From positions 62,001-126,000 of the forward strand of contig NZ_JAENHN010000053.1 of NCBI RefSeq assembly GCF_016595795.1: a stretch of 64,000 nt of DNA, read 5' to 3'. The notes beneath the pieces are model-generated. The model made no database searches and was not told the DNA's origin. It was given only the letters and a program-made list of their open reading frames with translations. Below are positions 29,557-38,725 of the stretch, piece by piece; the first letter of the stretch is position 1, and every line of letters starts with the position of its first letter. This stretch comes from Clostridium yunnanense. GTDB taxonomy: Bacteria > Bacillota > Clostridia > Clostridiales > Clostridiaceae. The translations under genes and the position numbers were made by a program.

Positions 29557-30231
29557 TTAATAAGTAGAGTCAGACTTTTTACCTTCACATATTTCTATAG
29601 AAGCTGATGCACCAATTCTTGTAGCACCATTTTCAATCATTTTCAAAGCATCTTCTTGACTTCTAACTCCACCGGAAGCCTTAACACCTAATTCTGGCCC
29701 AACACTTTCTCTCATTAGCTTAATATCAGCTTCTGTTGCTCCACCAGTTGAGAAACCTGTTGAAGTTTTAACAAAATCTGCTCCAGCTTCCTTAGAAAGT
29801 TTGCAAGCAATTACTTTCTCTTCATCAGTCAATAAACAAGTTTCTATTATAACCTTTGTAAGCGCTTTCCCTTTAGCTGCATCTACAACTGCTTTTATAT
29901 CTTCTTTTACATAATCATAGTCTTTATCTTTTAACTTACCTATATTTATAACCATATCTACTTCGTTTGCACCTTTAATTATTGCATCACTTGTTTCAAA
30001 AGCTTTAACCTCTTTGGTATTAGCTCCTAAAGGGAATCCTATTACAGTACAAACCTTAACTTCACTTCCACTTAGTAACTTTGCTGCTAATTCTACATTG
30101 GTAGGGTTTACACATACGGATGCAAAATTATACTCAAGTGCTTCCTTACAAAGTTTTTCAACACCAGCTTTTGTAGCCTCTGGCTTAAGTAAAGTATGAT
30201 CGATCATCCTAGCTAATTGTTCTTTATTCAT
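29557..30231 (-). CDS. deoC: Deoxyribose-phosphate aldolase
   Basis: A 224-residue class I aldolase splitting 2-deoxyribose 5-phosphate into acetaldehyde and glyceraldehyde 3-phosphate. The Schiff-base Lys is K155 in [12 protein letters not shown], with the supporting K184 in KASGGVR and D92. The ribosome binding site is GGAGGA. It is a single-gene unit here, without deoB, deoD or pdp beside it. A 17-bp palindrome next to the ribosome binding site suggests repressor control. Confidence 0.96.
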   Translation of the reverse strand: MNKEQLARMIDHTLLKPEATKAGVEKLCKEALEYNFASVCVNPTNVELAAKLLSGSEVKVCTVIGFPLGANTKEVKAFETSDAIIKGANEVDMVINIGKLKDKDYDYVKEDIKAVVDAAKGKALTKVIIETCLLTDEEKVIACKLSKEAGADFVKTSTGFSTGGATEADIKLMRESVGPELGVKASGGVRSQEDALKMIENGATRIGASASIEICEGKKSDSTY

Positions 30232-30245
30232 CTCTTCCTCCTACT

Positions 30246-30262
30246 TATTAACAGTGTTAATA
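30246..30262. promoter_or_regulatory. Operator-like palindrome of deoC
   Basis: TATTAACAGTGTTAATA is a perfect 17-bp palindrome 4 bp upstream of the deoC Shine-Dalgarno. It has the size of a dimeric repressor site. The cognate regulator is not in the window. Confidence 0.55.
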
Positions 30263-30460
30263 AATTTTTATAATATAAAAAGAAAAATATGTTTCGTAGT
30301 TTTTTACATAACTTTAACTTCAACAATTATTTTATAAGTTGTATATTTTAGTACAGCTCAAATATAATATTGAAGTAAATCTTGAAACACATACTTATTA
30401 TAATCTTATATATATTTTTAGTCTACATATATAAAAATGTTATATTCTTAAATAATTATA

Positions 30461-30548
30461 AACTTCCTAAATCAACCATTCGTTTATACATGCTACAGAA
30501 ATCATGATTTTCGAACAAGTATAACTTAAGTTTTGATATAGGAATCCT
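30461..30548. repeat. Dispersed hairpin repeat, family B copy 2
   Basis: About 88 bp, in tandem with copy 3. It shares TTTATACATG, CGAACAAGTATAACTTAAG and GATATAGGAATCCT with the others; its core hairpin is diverged (AAATCATGATTT). Confidence 0.8.
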
Positions 30549-30552
30549 TATA

Positions 30553-30648
30553 GGATTCCTGACTCAACTATTAAGCTATACGTGCCCATAATCCCCAGAA
30601 GCCGGGATTTTGGAACAAGTATAACTTAAGTTTCGATATAGGAATCCT
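30553..30648. repeat. Dispersed hairpin repeat, family B copy 3
   Basis: A 96-bp imperfect palindrome with ends GGATTCCT and AGGAATCC and a core AATCCCCAGAAGCCGGGATT. It ends exactly at the stop codon of the next minus-strand gene, as copy 1 does at lepA. With copy 2 it fills most of the 417-bp gap downstream; the rest of that gap is plain A+T-rich sequence. Confidence 0.85.
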
Positions 30649-31020
30649 TTATTTACGAACTTTAATTCTTTCAGGTGAGCATAATATACTTAATACACTT
30701 ACTATGCAAAGTACTCCTTCAGCTAAAATGAAGATCAAACTCATCTTCTCATACAGTATAGTGGAAACACCTATTATTATACTTATTAATATAAATATTT
30801 TATATGTACTTCTAACCTTAAATACTACGAAGATAAGTAGTATGAGTTTTATAATATAAAGTGAACTTATCACTATAGTTTGGCTTTCAGTTGGTATTAT
30901 ATACGCTAAAACTGGTATGCTCAGCTGTTTATAGAAGTAAACACCACTCATTAAAAAACATTCTAAAAAGAGAATAGTTAAAAACACTACTCTATAATTT
31001 TTCAAACTACTTTTCATCAT
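30649..31020 (-). CDS. Unknown four-helix membrane protein
   Basis: A 123-residue very hydrophobic protein with about four membrane segments (roughly 9-29, 33-52, 54-75 and 79-112) and basic ends (MMKSSLKNYR at the start, PERIKVRK at the end). No family was recognised. AGGGAGTA precedes two adjacent ATG codons. It lies 118 bp after the DUF4003-like gene and may be co-transcribed with it. Confidence 0.65.
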   Translation of the reverse strand: MMKSSLKNYRVVFLTILFLECFLMSGVYFYKQLSIPVLAYIIPTESQTIVISSLYIIKLILLIFVVFKVRSTYKIFILISIIIGVSTILYEKMSLIFILAEGVLCIVSVLSILCSPERIKVRK

Positions 31021-31138
31021 TACTCCCTGTTAAAGTGGCACACTTTTTGTATACCACTTCTTCATAAATTTATACTTTCTAAATTATATTAATCTTATTA
31101 TATTCTAAAACTAATGTTTTACTAACGCAATGTTACTA

Positions 31139-32092
31139 CTAGTTTGCCCTAGATATCATTGCCTGCTGCTGACTCACTAAACTGTAATTTATTATGAGAG
31201 CCATTATTGAATTTAAATAATTAGTTTTAAGCTTCTTCTTACTAAGTATAACCATAAACATAGAAATCATCAATTTAAAGCCTCTATCCATAAAAAACTG
31301 ATAATCAGCAAGTCCATTCAAGTACTTTTCCACACTATATACTTCTCTTATGAAGTCATCAGCATCGTTTATAACTGTAGCTGCAACACCTATAACCCCT
31401 ACATATTGAGGCTGTATACTTCCAACATTACTCTTTACTAGCCTACATATATCAATAGCTTTTTCTAAATTATCATTCCATTTATCTGGACTAGTACACA
31501 ATATTGTAGCTAAAGTTTGCGCACCATTATTAGTAGTAAAATCATATTCAGTTATCCTATCATAGGCTTTATTAGTTATGTCCATATATGTATAACTATT
31601 CAACCCTTGTGTTACCAAAATCGCACATATAATATAGTCATCTGAAGAAGTTACATTATAATATTCTTGTTTCATCAATAAAAATATTTCTCTCATTTTT
31701 TCTGACACCGTATACATGTCCTCATCCCTAAAATTTTCTGTTAAAATCCATATACCTATAGATAAATATGGACTTTCAACAAAACCATTATCTTTTAAAT
31801 GTTCTTCCCATTGTTGTATTCTTCTAAACCTTTGCTGCCAATCTGCTTCAAGAGATAATAATATTGAAATAACGTATAAATTATTTCCTCTAAAAGTAGA
31901 AAACCAACTTGTACTATCTTTTATAAATTTTCTTATAGCTCTTATTTTTTCATAATTTAATTCTTTAGCTGAGTTTGTAAGTATCAGTGCTGCAAAATGA
32001 TTTAATAGATCTCCATCATACTTCAATTTATTTTTGCTTTTTATATAATTATTTATCATCAAATCCACATTATTTTTAAGTATACTATCCAT
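31139..32092 (-). CDS. DUF4003-like helical protein
   Basis: A 317-residue soluble, mostly helical protein. The layout (NNVDLMINNYIKSKNKLKYD at the start, alternating short hydrophobic helices, then YVGVIGVAATVINDADDFI) reminds me of DUF4003 proteins, whose function is not known. AGAGGTAAAGCT precedes the ATG. There is no signal peptide and no catalytic motif that I can see. It is followed by the four-helix protein. Confidence 0.65.
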   Translation of the reverse strand: MDSILKNNVDLMINNYIKSKNKLKYDGDLLNHFAALILTNSAKELNYEKIRAIRKFIKDSTSWFSTFRGNNLYVISILLSLEADWQQRFRRIQQWEEHLKDNGFVESPYLSIGIWILTENFRDEDMYTVSEKMREIFLLMKQEYYNVTSSDDYIICAILVTQGLNSYTYMDITNKAYDRITEYDFTTNNGAQTLATILCTSPDKWNDNLEKAIDICRLVKSNVGSIQPQYVGVIGVAATVINDADDFIREVYSVEKYLNGLADYQFFMDRGFKLMISMFMVILSKKKLKTNYLNSIMALIINYSLVSQQQAMISRAN

Positions 32093-32699
32093 AGCTTTAC
32101 CTCTTTCTAAGTTTCACTTATCCTTTTAAGGGTTATTAAATATCATATAATAATTGTAATATTTATTCAACATAATATCAATTAATAAATTGTAACAATG
32201 TTGTTAATTATATTTATGGTTATTAGTTAAGTTTTTGCTTATAATAAAGTATAAAGTTGATTTTCTACTTTGCTATTTTATTAACAGCAATTGTATGCTA
32301 TAATACTAGTTGTTTATTATGTTTTATAGGTTTTAATACTAAAACTTAACTATAGTCAGATACGTTTTTTATTTAATAAGTTTCTAATTCATATAATTAT
32401 TTTATTCAAAAATATAATTGTCATTATGTGAAATTGATTATTTTTTTGTAAACTAAATAAATATTAGTTGAACGATACATATGCTTTTATATATTTACGA
32501 TATTCTATTTATTGAGATTAGTGTTTAATTACTGGTTTTTTTGCCTTTATATTAACCTCAATCCTTGATATATAGTGATTGATAATATTAGAAACTTGAA
32601 TTAAGTTTAAAATAAAATATCAGCTGATTTTAGTTAATTGTTGAAGTTAAAACGCTAAAATGGACTTATAATATTTGAATATGAAAAGGAGTTTTAACT
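32093..32699. other. Long AT-rich divergent intergenic region
   Basis: This 607-bp region separates two divergently transcribed genes and contains no open frame of note. On the plus strand there is an extended -10, TGCTATAAT (32296-32304), about 395 bp before the next gene, and a second TATAAT at 32667-32672 with no good -35. If the first is used it leaves a 390-nt leader. No riboswitch or structured RNA was recognised. Confidence 0.4.
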
Positions 32700-33116
32700 A
32701 TGGGTTTTAAGGAAAAACTATCAAAATATTATACTGACTCATACATAAAAAAGTATGGTGATAGAATGGCTCAATTTCAAGGAACAGTTATATCAGCTAA
32801 GGTTGAAGAAAAAACTATTCTTTGGATATTTCATACAATAGCAGCTACCCTAATAATAAGACCTGAAAGAAGTAAGGCAGTTATTAAATGTTCTTACAAA
32901 AAGAATAGATGGTTCAAAAAACCAGAATTTATAGCAGTTAATCAAGGTCATAATGTTATGATTCAAGGTTTAAAGAGTGATAAAAAATCTAAATCATCCG
33001 GTGATCTGATTCAGATAATGAACGTGATAAACTTCACTACCAAGAAGGATTTATTCCCAGTGGATCACTCTCAAATAAAGAGAACTAAACAGCAACAAGT
33101 TACTAGAACAAAATAA
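32700..33116 (+). CDS. Unknown basic protein
   Basis: A 138-residue basic protein, starting MGFKEKLSKYYTDSYIKKYG and ending with a Lys/Arg/Gln-rich tail. A central hydrophobic stretch (ILWIFHTIAATLIIRP, about 41-56) is followed by beta-like segments. It might be a small beta-barrel or nucleic-acid-binding protein, but no family was recognised. The start has AAAAGGAG 8 nt upstream. It is a single-gene unit with its own terminator. Confidence 0.75.
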   Translation: MGFKEKLSKYYTDSYIKKYGDRMAQFQGTVISAKVEEKTILWIFHTIAATLIIRPERSKAVIKCSYKKNRWFKKPEFIAVNQGHNVMIQGLKSDKKSKSSGDLIQIMNVINFTTKKDLFPVDHSQIKRTKQQQVTRTK

Positions 33117-33146
33117 AAGAATTGCGAACTTTCGCAATTCTTTTTT
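33115..33146 (+). terminator. Terminator of the unknown plus-strand gene
   Basis: A 14-bp perfect stem (33115-33128 with 33131-33144) and T-run begins in the stop codon of the upstream gene. Confidence 0.9.
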
Positions 33147-33161
33147 GCTATTATTGCTTTT

Positions 33162-33359
33162 AAAAATTAGGCACCTCTCCATCCAATACGTTGATGAGCT
33201 TCGCAAAGAATTAATATGATTTATTACAATGAAATATCTAAAACTGTATAACTCACTTCGTTCAGACAATACAGTTTATTAACGATATTTCATCTCCATA
33301 AATCCTTTAATTCTAACTGCTTGCTCATATAGTATTTACTGGAGAGGTACCTAATTTTT
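33162..33359. mobile_element. MITE-like 198-bp palindromic element
   Basis: The ends AAAAATTAGGCACCTCTCCA and TGGAGAGGTACCTAATTTTT are inverted repeats matching at 19 of 20 positions. The two halves remain similar inward, including GAAATATC / GATATTTC and AAACTGTAT / ATACAGTTT, around a centre near 33256. No transposase or ORF of its own is present; a 72-codon minus-strand frame through it is incidental. Terminal target duplication is not obvious. Only one copy is in this window, so mobility is an inference. Confidence 0.65.
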
Positions 33360-33383
33360 GTTTTTCTATCTAGCCAAAACTCA

Positions 33384-35930
33384 TTATTTTACTTTTATAT
33401 ATAGGTAAACACTGTTTATAAATGCTATTACTCCTGAGAAGAACAGAACTATAAGCCATTGTCCTAGCATCAGTGGTGTAGTATGGAATATATTCTGTAA
33501 GAAAGGTATATAAAGTATGGATAACAGCATTGTTACTGAAATACTTACTGCTCCAACCAAATATGGATTTGTTAAAAACTTTATTTCAAATATGGAATGC
33601 CTTTCTGATCTACACTCGAAAACGTGAATTAGCTGCGACATCACTAAAGTACATAAAGCTAGAGTCCTGCTTGTATTAAGATCCCATCCATAATATATAC
33701 CTACCATAAATGAGAACAAGGTACATATACCAATAAGTGTTCCTCTAACAACTATCTTTTCAGTAAGTCCTCTTGAAAATACACTTTCATTTTTTTCTCT
33801 AGGCCTTTGCTTCATTATATCTTTATCTGCCGGATCAACTCCTAATGCTATAGCTGGGAGTCCATCTGTAGCCAAGTTTACAAACAATATCTGAATTGGT
33901 GCAAGTGGAGTTGGAAGATAAAAAATTGATGCTAGAAGCATAGTAAGTACTTCCCCTATATTACAAGACAATAGATATCTTATAAATTTTCTAATATTAG
34001 AGTATATAACTCTTCCCTCTTCTACAGCAGCTACAATGGTCGCAAAATTATCATCCATTAATATCATAGAAGATGCTTCTTTTGTAACATCAGTTCCTGA
34101 TATACCCATAGATATACCTATATCTGCTTCTTTTATAGCAGGAGCGTCGTTTACTCCATCTCCGGTCATTGCTACAATATTACCATTTTTTTTGAATGCT
34201 CTCACTATCCTTAATTTATGATTTGGACTTACTCTAGCAAAAACTCTTATCTTCCGAACCTTTTCATATAGTTCTTTATCACTCATTTTTTCAATATCTT
34301 CTCCAGTAATTACTTGATCTGGAGTTGAACATATATTAAGATCTTTTGCTATAGCAAAAGCTGTGTTCTGATGGTCACCAGTTATCATAACAGGCTTTAT
34401 ACCAGCTAATCTACATCTTAGTACAGCATCTTTTACTTCTAGTCTTGGAGGATCTATTATCCCCGCAATTCCTATGAATATTAGATTACTTTCAAGTGAG
34501 TCATCTCTTTGAATATTGGTATCTTTATAGGCAGCTCCAATGCATCTTAAGGCTTTATTGGACATGGAGTCAACAAAAGTTCCAATCTGCTTTTTCCTTT
34601 GATATGTCAGTGGCTTTACCTTACCATCTTCATATATATAATTACATTTCTCTAATAATCTTTCAGGTGCCCCTTTTACATAACATACTTCTTTTCCATT
34701 TTCCTTCATTATTACGCTCATCATTTTTCTAGTAGAATCAAATGGAATATCAAACACCCTATGTCCACCCGCTAAAAATCCTTTTAAAGCTCCAATTTCT
34801 TTAAAATAAAGCTTTATAAGTGCAGTTTCTGTTGGATCTCCATGAAGAGCTTTGTCCACATATTTCTCGCTAAAATTATAATTGCAATCATTGCAGAATA
34901 CAAAAGCTCTAGTGAGCATTGGATTTGGAGAAAGTTTTTCCTCATTTAAATTATATATCTTTCCATTCATATATACTTCTTTTACAGTCATGTTATTTTG
35001 AGTCAAAGTACCTGTTTTATCGCTACATATTATAGACGTGCATCCTAAAGTTTCTACTGCTGGTAGTTTTCTAACTAAAGCATTTCTCTTTAGCATTCTA
35101 GATACGCCTAAAGCAAGAGCAACTGTTACAATAGCTGGCAGACCTTCTGGTATAGCAGCTACCGCTAAGCTTATTCCCAGTAGGAACATTTCAGTTAAGT
35201 CATTTCCTCTTATTATCCCCATTACAGTAACTACTGCACATATTACAAGACATAAAATAACTAATACCCTTCCAAGTGATTCTAATCGTTCTTTTAAAGG
35301 CGATTTTTCTTCCTCAATGTTTTGAAGAAGATTAGCTATCTTCCCCATCTCAGTATTCATGCCAATTTGAGTTACCTTAATAAAAGCTTTTCCTTTTAAT
35401 ACGCTAGTACCCATATAAAGATTGCAATCTTTTTTATTTACACTTTTGTTTACTCCTACTGATTCTCCTGTAAGAAGAGACTCGTCCACCATCAAACCTG
35501 TACTTTCTATTACTTCGCCATCAGCTGGAACCCTATCACCTGATTCCAATACTACAATATCTCCAAGGGTAAGAAATTTGGCGTTAATAACTTTTATATT
35601 TCCATCTCTATACGCCTTACACGTAGGTGCAGCTAAAGATTTAAGCGCTTCTAAAGACTTTTCTGTTCTAAACTCCTGAACAAATCCCAATATGGCATTT
35701 ATTATCACAATTATTAAAATAGTGATTGCATCTGCCTTTTCTCCCATCAATCCTGATACAATTGTCGCTCCCATAAGAACCCAAACCATAAAATCATTGA
35801 ATTGGGATAGGAATAATATCACAGGAGAGATGCTTTTTTTATGACTTAACTCATTTAAGCCAAAATTCTTAGTTCTTCTTTCTGCTTCTGAAGAAGAAAG
35901 CCCTCTTATAAGTTCCTTTTCCTGTATCAC
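33384..35930 (-). CDS. Calcium-type P-type ATPase
   Basis: An 848-residue P2A-like cation ATPase with all catalytic motifs: LLTGES in the actuator, PEGLPA in M4, CSDKTGTLT for phosphorylation, KGAPE for nucleotide binding, ITGDHQNTA and TGDGVNDAPA in the hinge. Ca2+ efflux is the most likely role; Mn2+ is possible. The GTG at 35930 was preferred because AAGGGGGAA lies 7 nt upstream; an ATG at 35957 has none. It is a monocistronic unit, and an intact reference for the degenerate homologue at 20202-22730. Confidence 0.93.
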   Translation of the reverse strand: MIQEKELIRGLSSSEAERRTKNFGLNELSHKKSISPVILFLSQFNDFMVWVLMGATIVSGLMGEKADAITILIIVIINAILGFVQEFRTEKSLEALKSLAAPTCKAYRDGNIKVINAKFLTLGDIVVLESGDRVPADGEVIESTGLMVDESLLTGESVGVNKSVNKKDCNLYMGTSVLKGKAFIKVTQIGMNTEMGKIANLLQNIEEEKSPLKERLESLGRVLVILCLVICAVVTVMGIIRGNDLTEMFLLGISLAVAAIPEGLPAIVTVALALGVSRMLKRNALVRKLPAVETLGCTSIICSDKTGTLTQNNMTVKEVYMNGKIYNLNEEKLSPNPMLTRAFVFCNDCNYNFSEKYVDKALHGDPTETALIKLYFKEIGALKGFLAGGHRVFDIPFDSTRKMMSVIMKENGKEVCYVKGAPERLLEKCNYIYEDGKVKPLTYQRKKQIGTFVDSMSNKALRCIGAAYKDTNIQRDDSLESNLIFIGIAGIIDPPRLEVKDAVLRCRLAGIKPVMITGDHQNTAFAIAKDLNICSTPDQVITGEDIEKMSDKELYEKVRKIRVFARVSPNHKLRIVRAFKKNGNIVAMTGDGVNDAPAIKEADIGISMGISGTDVTKEASSMILMDDNFATIVAAVEEGRVIYSNIRKFIRYLLSCNIGEVLTMLLASIFYLPTPLAPIQILFVNLATDGLPAIALGVDPADKDIMKQRPREKNESVFSRGLTEKIVVRGTLIGICTLFSFMVGIYYGWDLNTSRTLALCTLVMSQLIHVFECRSERHSIFEIKFLTNPYLVGAVSISVTMLLSILYIPFLQNIFHTTPLMLGQWLIVLFFSGVIAFINSVYLYIKVK

Positions 35931-36017
35931 TCTAGTTCCCCCTTTTCTCTGTAACATCTATAATAATATATGTAGACAGGCTATTAGTTAGAACATTGTA
36001 TTATTGTTTATATATGA

Positions 36018-36111
36018 ATGTACCACTTCATAATTAAATTTAGTATTTTAAAATTCTCTCACCAGAAACCGTGAGAGTTTTAAAAATAGATTTATGATCG
36101 AAGTGGTACAT
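36018..36111. repeat. Dispersed hairpin repeat, family A copy 2
   Basis: A 94-bp imperfect palindrome with ends ATGTACCACTTCAT and ATCGAAGTGGTACAT and inner TTTTAAAATTCTCTCAC / GTGAGAGTTTTAAAA. It matches 11502-11596. It lies in the divergent gap between the ATPase and the pyrophosphatase, and the rest of that gap (35931-36206) shows no clear promoter. Confidence 0.85.
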
Positions 36112-36206
36112 CTTTATGTAAGTTTACAGTAACAATCTTTACAATTTACATCCTAACTATTAGAATATATTAGTATAACAAATTATCACAAAGGAGGATT
36201 CGTTCA

Positions 36207-37847
36207 GTGAAAGACATTATATATGTTACTGGTCACAAAAATCCTGATTCAGACTCAATATGTGCTGCAATAGGATACGCAGAATTTAAAAACAAAAGCG
36301 GAGACATTCCTGCTATACCTGTTAGACTTGGTGAACCTAACCAAGAAACTCAATTTGTACTAAATTATTTTGGAGTGGAAAAACCTAAATTCCTAGAAAC
36401 AGTTAAGTTAAAGGTAGAGGATTTAGAATTTGATAGAATCGAGTCAGTTACGCCTGAGATTTCATTAAAGCAAGCTTGGCATATTATGAAGGATAATAAT
36501 GTTAAGTCTATACCTGTTGTAGATTCTCATAAGCATTTAATAGGAATTCTTTCAACAGCAAACTTAACTTCAAGCTATATGGACATATGGGATAATTGCA
36601 TATTAGGAAAAAGCAATACTCCTATCGAAAATATATTAGATGCACTTTCTGGTGAAGCACTATACATAAATCCTGATAATACTACATATCATGGTAAAAT
36701 TGTTGTAGCTGCTATGCAGCCTGATTCAATGAAACAAGTGGTTTCAGCTGGAGATATCGCTATAGTTGGTGATAGAGCTGAAACTCAAGAAGCACTTATA
36801 GATATAAAAGCTTCACTAATAATCATTACTGGTTCTCATAAGATGAATACTGAGTTTCTTGAAAAAGCTAAAGCTAATGGAGTTACAGTAATATCTACAC
36901 CTTATGATTCCTTTACTGCTTCAAGATTTATAGTTCAATCAATTCCTGTTGAATATGTTATGGCTACAGAAAACTTAGTTTCATTTTCAACTGATGAATT
37001 AGCTGATGATATAAAACACGTTATGGCAGAAACTAGATACAGAAGTTATCCAGTAGTAGATGCTGAAAACAAAGTTGTAGGCAGTATATCAAGATACCAC
37101 TTGATTTCTAACCACAAGAAAAAGGTAATTCAAGTAGATCATAATGAAAGAGGTCAATCTGTTCATGGTCTTGAAGATGCTGAGATCTTAGAAATAATAG
37201 ATCACCATAGGGTTGCGGATATCCAAACTGGAAATCCAATTTACTTTAGAAACGAACCTCTTGGAAGTACCTCTACTATAGTAGCTAAGAGATTCTTTGA
37301 AAATGGACTTACTCCATCTAAAGAAGCTGCAGGATTACTTGCTAGTGCAATAATTTCTGATACACTACTATTTAGATCACCAACTTGTACCCCAGTAGAC
37401 AAAGAAATTTGCTTAAAGCTTGCTGAGATTGCTGGAATAGATGTAGAAGCTTATGCAAAAGAGATGTTTAAGGCAGGTACATCTTTAAAAGGAAAAACAG
37501 TTGAGCAAATATTCAACCAAGACTTTAAGCCTTTTACAATAGAAGGAATAAAGGTTGGTGTAGCACAAGTAAATACAATGGATATAGAAGGCTTTATGCC
37601 ATTAAAGGATGAAATGCTTGCATACATGGAAAGAAAAGCTGAAGACTCTGGTCTAAAGGTTGTAATGCTTCTTTTAACAGATATTATAAATGAAGGTTCT
37701 CAACTTTTAGTTGCAGGGAAGTTACCTGAAATTGCTGAAAGAGCATTTAAAATAACTTTAAGTGAAAGCACGGCTTATCTTCCTGGTGTTCTTTCAAGAA
37801 AGAAACAAGTTATTCCACCTATAACAAATGCAATATCAAATCTATAA
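36207..37847 (+). CDS. Mn-dependent pyrophosphatase with CBS-DRTGG
   Basis: A 546-residue family II inorganic pyrophosphatase. The DHH-type core has H10, D14 and D16 in GHKNPDSDS and the later EIIDHHRVAD. Between the two halves of the DHH domain lies a regulatory insert of about 250 residues: two CBS domains flanking a DRTGG domain. CBS-pyrophosphatases of this type are controlled by adenine nucleotides, and DRTGG-containing ones bind diadenosine polyphosphates. It starts at GTG behind AAAGGAGG. It is single and followed by a strong terminator. Confidence 0.94.
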   Translation: MKDIIYVTGHKNPDSDSICAAIGYAEFKNKSGDIPAIPVRLGEPNQETQFVLNYFGVEKPKFLETVKLKVEDLEFDRIESVTPEISLKQAWHIMKDNNVKSIPVVDSHKHLIGILSTANLTSSYMDIWDNCILGKSNTPIENILDALSGEALYINPDNTTYHGKIVVAAMQPDSMKQVVSAGDIAIVGDRAETQEALIDIKASLIIITGSHKMNTEFLEKAKANGVTVISTPYDSFTASRFIVQSIPVEYVMATENLVSFSTDELADDIKHVMAETRYRSYPVVDAENKVVGSISRYHLISNHKKKVIQVDHNERGQSVHGLEDAEILEIIDHHRVADIQTGNPIYFRNEPLGSTSTIVAKRFFENGLTPSKEAAGLLASAIISDTLLFRSPTCTPVDKEICLKLAEIAGIDVEAYAKEMFKAGTSLKGKTVEQIFNQDFKPFTIEGIKVGVAQVNTMDIEGFMPLKDEMLAYMERKAEDSGLKVVMLLLTDIINEGSQLLVAGKLPEIAERAFKITLSESTAYLPGVLSRKKQVIPPITNAISNL

Positions 37848-37884
37848 CAAAAAAACAGCTAGAATTTCTAGCTGTTTTTTTGTT
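37846..37884. terminator. Bidirectional terminator
   Basis: A 39-bp near-perfect palindrome starts in the pyrophosphatase stop codon; its arms hold an A-run and a T-run. It ends the plus-strand gene and lies 50 bp past the end of the flagellar operon coming from the other side. Confidence 0.9.
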
Positions 37885-37933
37885 ATAATATCGAATAACT
37901 CTAATAAAAAAAAATCAAGGAAAAGACAAGTCT

Positions 37934-38713
37934 TTACCTTGATTTCAAGTTATTTATCATTCCCCACATCTCATCAGCAGTATTTATTGCTTTTGATCCT
38001 AATTGGAATGCTCTTTGCGTTACTATCATATCTGCAAACTCTTTACCCATATCAACATTTGCATTTTCCACGTAACCTTGAAGGACATCAACATCATTGC
38101 TCTTTACAATTTGAGCACCATTCTTAGGAACATATAAACTCTCACCTATGGAAGTAAATGCGTCGTTTCCTATAGCAGTGTATACAGGAACTTGTCCTAC
38201 AATCTTATTACTTTCCTTTAAAGTTATATTTCCTTGTTTATCTACTGTAAAGTTGTCACTACTTATTTTATCCTGTAAAGATATATTATCCTTATCATAT
38301 CCAGCGGCATATTCAACATCTAAAAAATTCCCTTTAGCGTCAACTAAATTTCCATTTGAGTCAACTTTAAATGATCCATCTCTAGTATAAGCAACAGAAC
38401 CATCTGCTTGTTTAACTCTAAAATACCCTTCACCGTCTAAAGCTAAATTAGATGACTTCTTTGTTTCCTGTAACTGTCCTTGAGTATTATCTCTAACCCA
38501 TGAGGACGCTCTTACACCTGTACCAGTATAAGAACTTTTATCATTAACAGAATACCCTTGTCTATCTAAACTTTCCTGCATCAAATCCTTAAAGGCAACA
38601 TCTACTCTTTTATACCCTGTAGTGCCGACATTTGCTAAGTTATTAGATATTGAGTCTAACTTTTCTTGGTTTGCAAGCATTGCGCTTTTCCCATTCCATA
38701 AAACTCTAAACAT
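37934..38713 (-). CDS. Flagellar rod protein FlgG/FlhP type
   Basis: A 259-residue flagellar rod-hook family protein. The N-terminal motif SNNLANVGTTGYKR and the C-terminal NVDMGKEFADMIVTQRAFQLGSKAI are diagnostic. By position after flhO at the operon end it corresponds to FlhP of Bacillus, or the distal rod protein FlgG. It is exported through the flagellar type III apparatus. It starts 12 nt after flhO and is the last gene of the operon. Confidence 0.92.
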   Translation of the reverse strand: MFRVLWNGKSAMLANQEKLDSISNNLANVGTTGYKRVDVAFKDLMQESLDRQGYSVNDKSSYTGTGVRASSWVRDNTQGQLQETKKSSNLALDGEGYFRVKQADGSVAYTRDGSFKVDSNGNLVDAKGNFLDVEYAAGYDKDNISLQDKISSDNFTVDKQGNITLKESNKIVGQVPVYTAIGNDAFTSIGESLYVPKNGAQIVKSNDVDVLQGYVENANVDMGKEFADMIVTQRAFQLGSKAINTADEMWGMINNLKSR

Positions 38714-38725
38714 GCTTACCTCCTA

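Noticed and set aside
33051-33269. A 72-codon minus-strand frame
   Set aside because: It lies across the end of the plus-strand gene, its terminator and the palindromic element; no family pattern or ribosome site.
37828-38127. Plus-strand frame of 99 codons after the pyrophosphatase
   Set aside because: It begins inside the pyrophosphatase end, crosses a terminator and lies antisense to the flhP/flgG gene.
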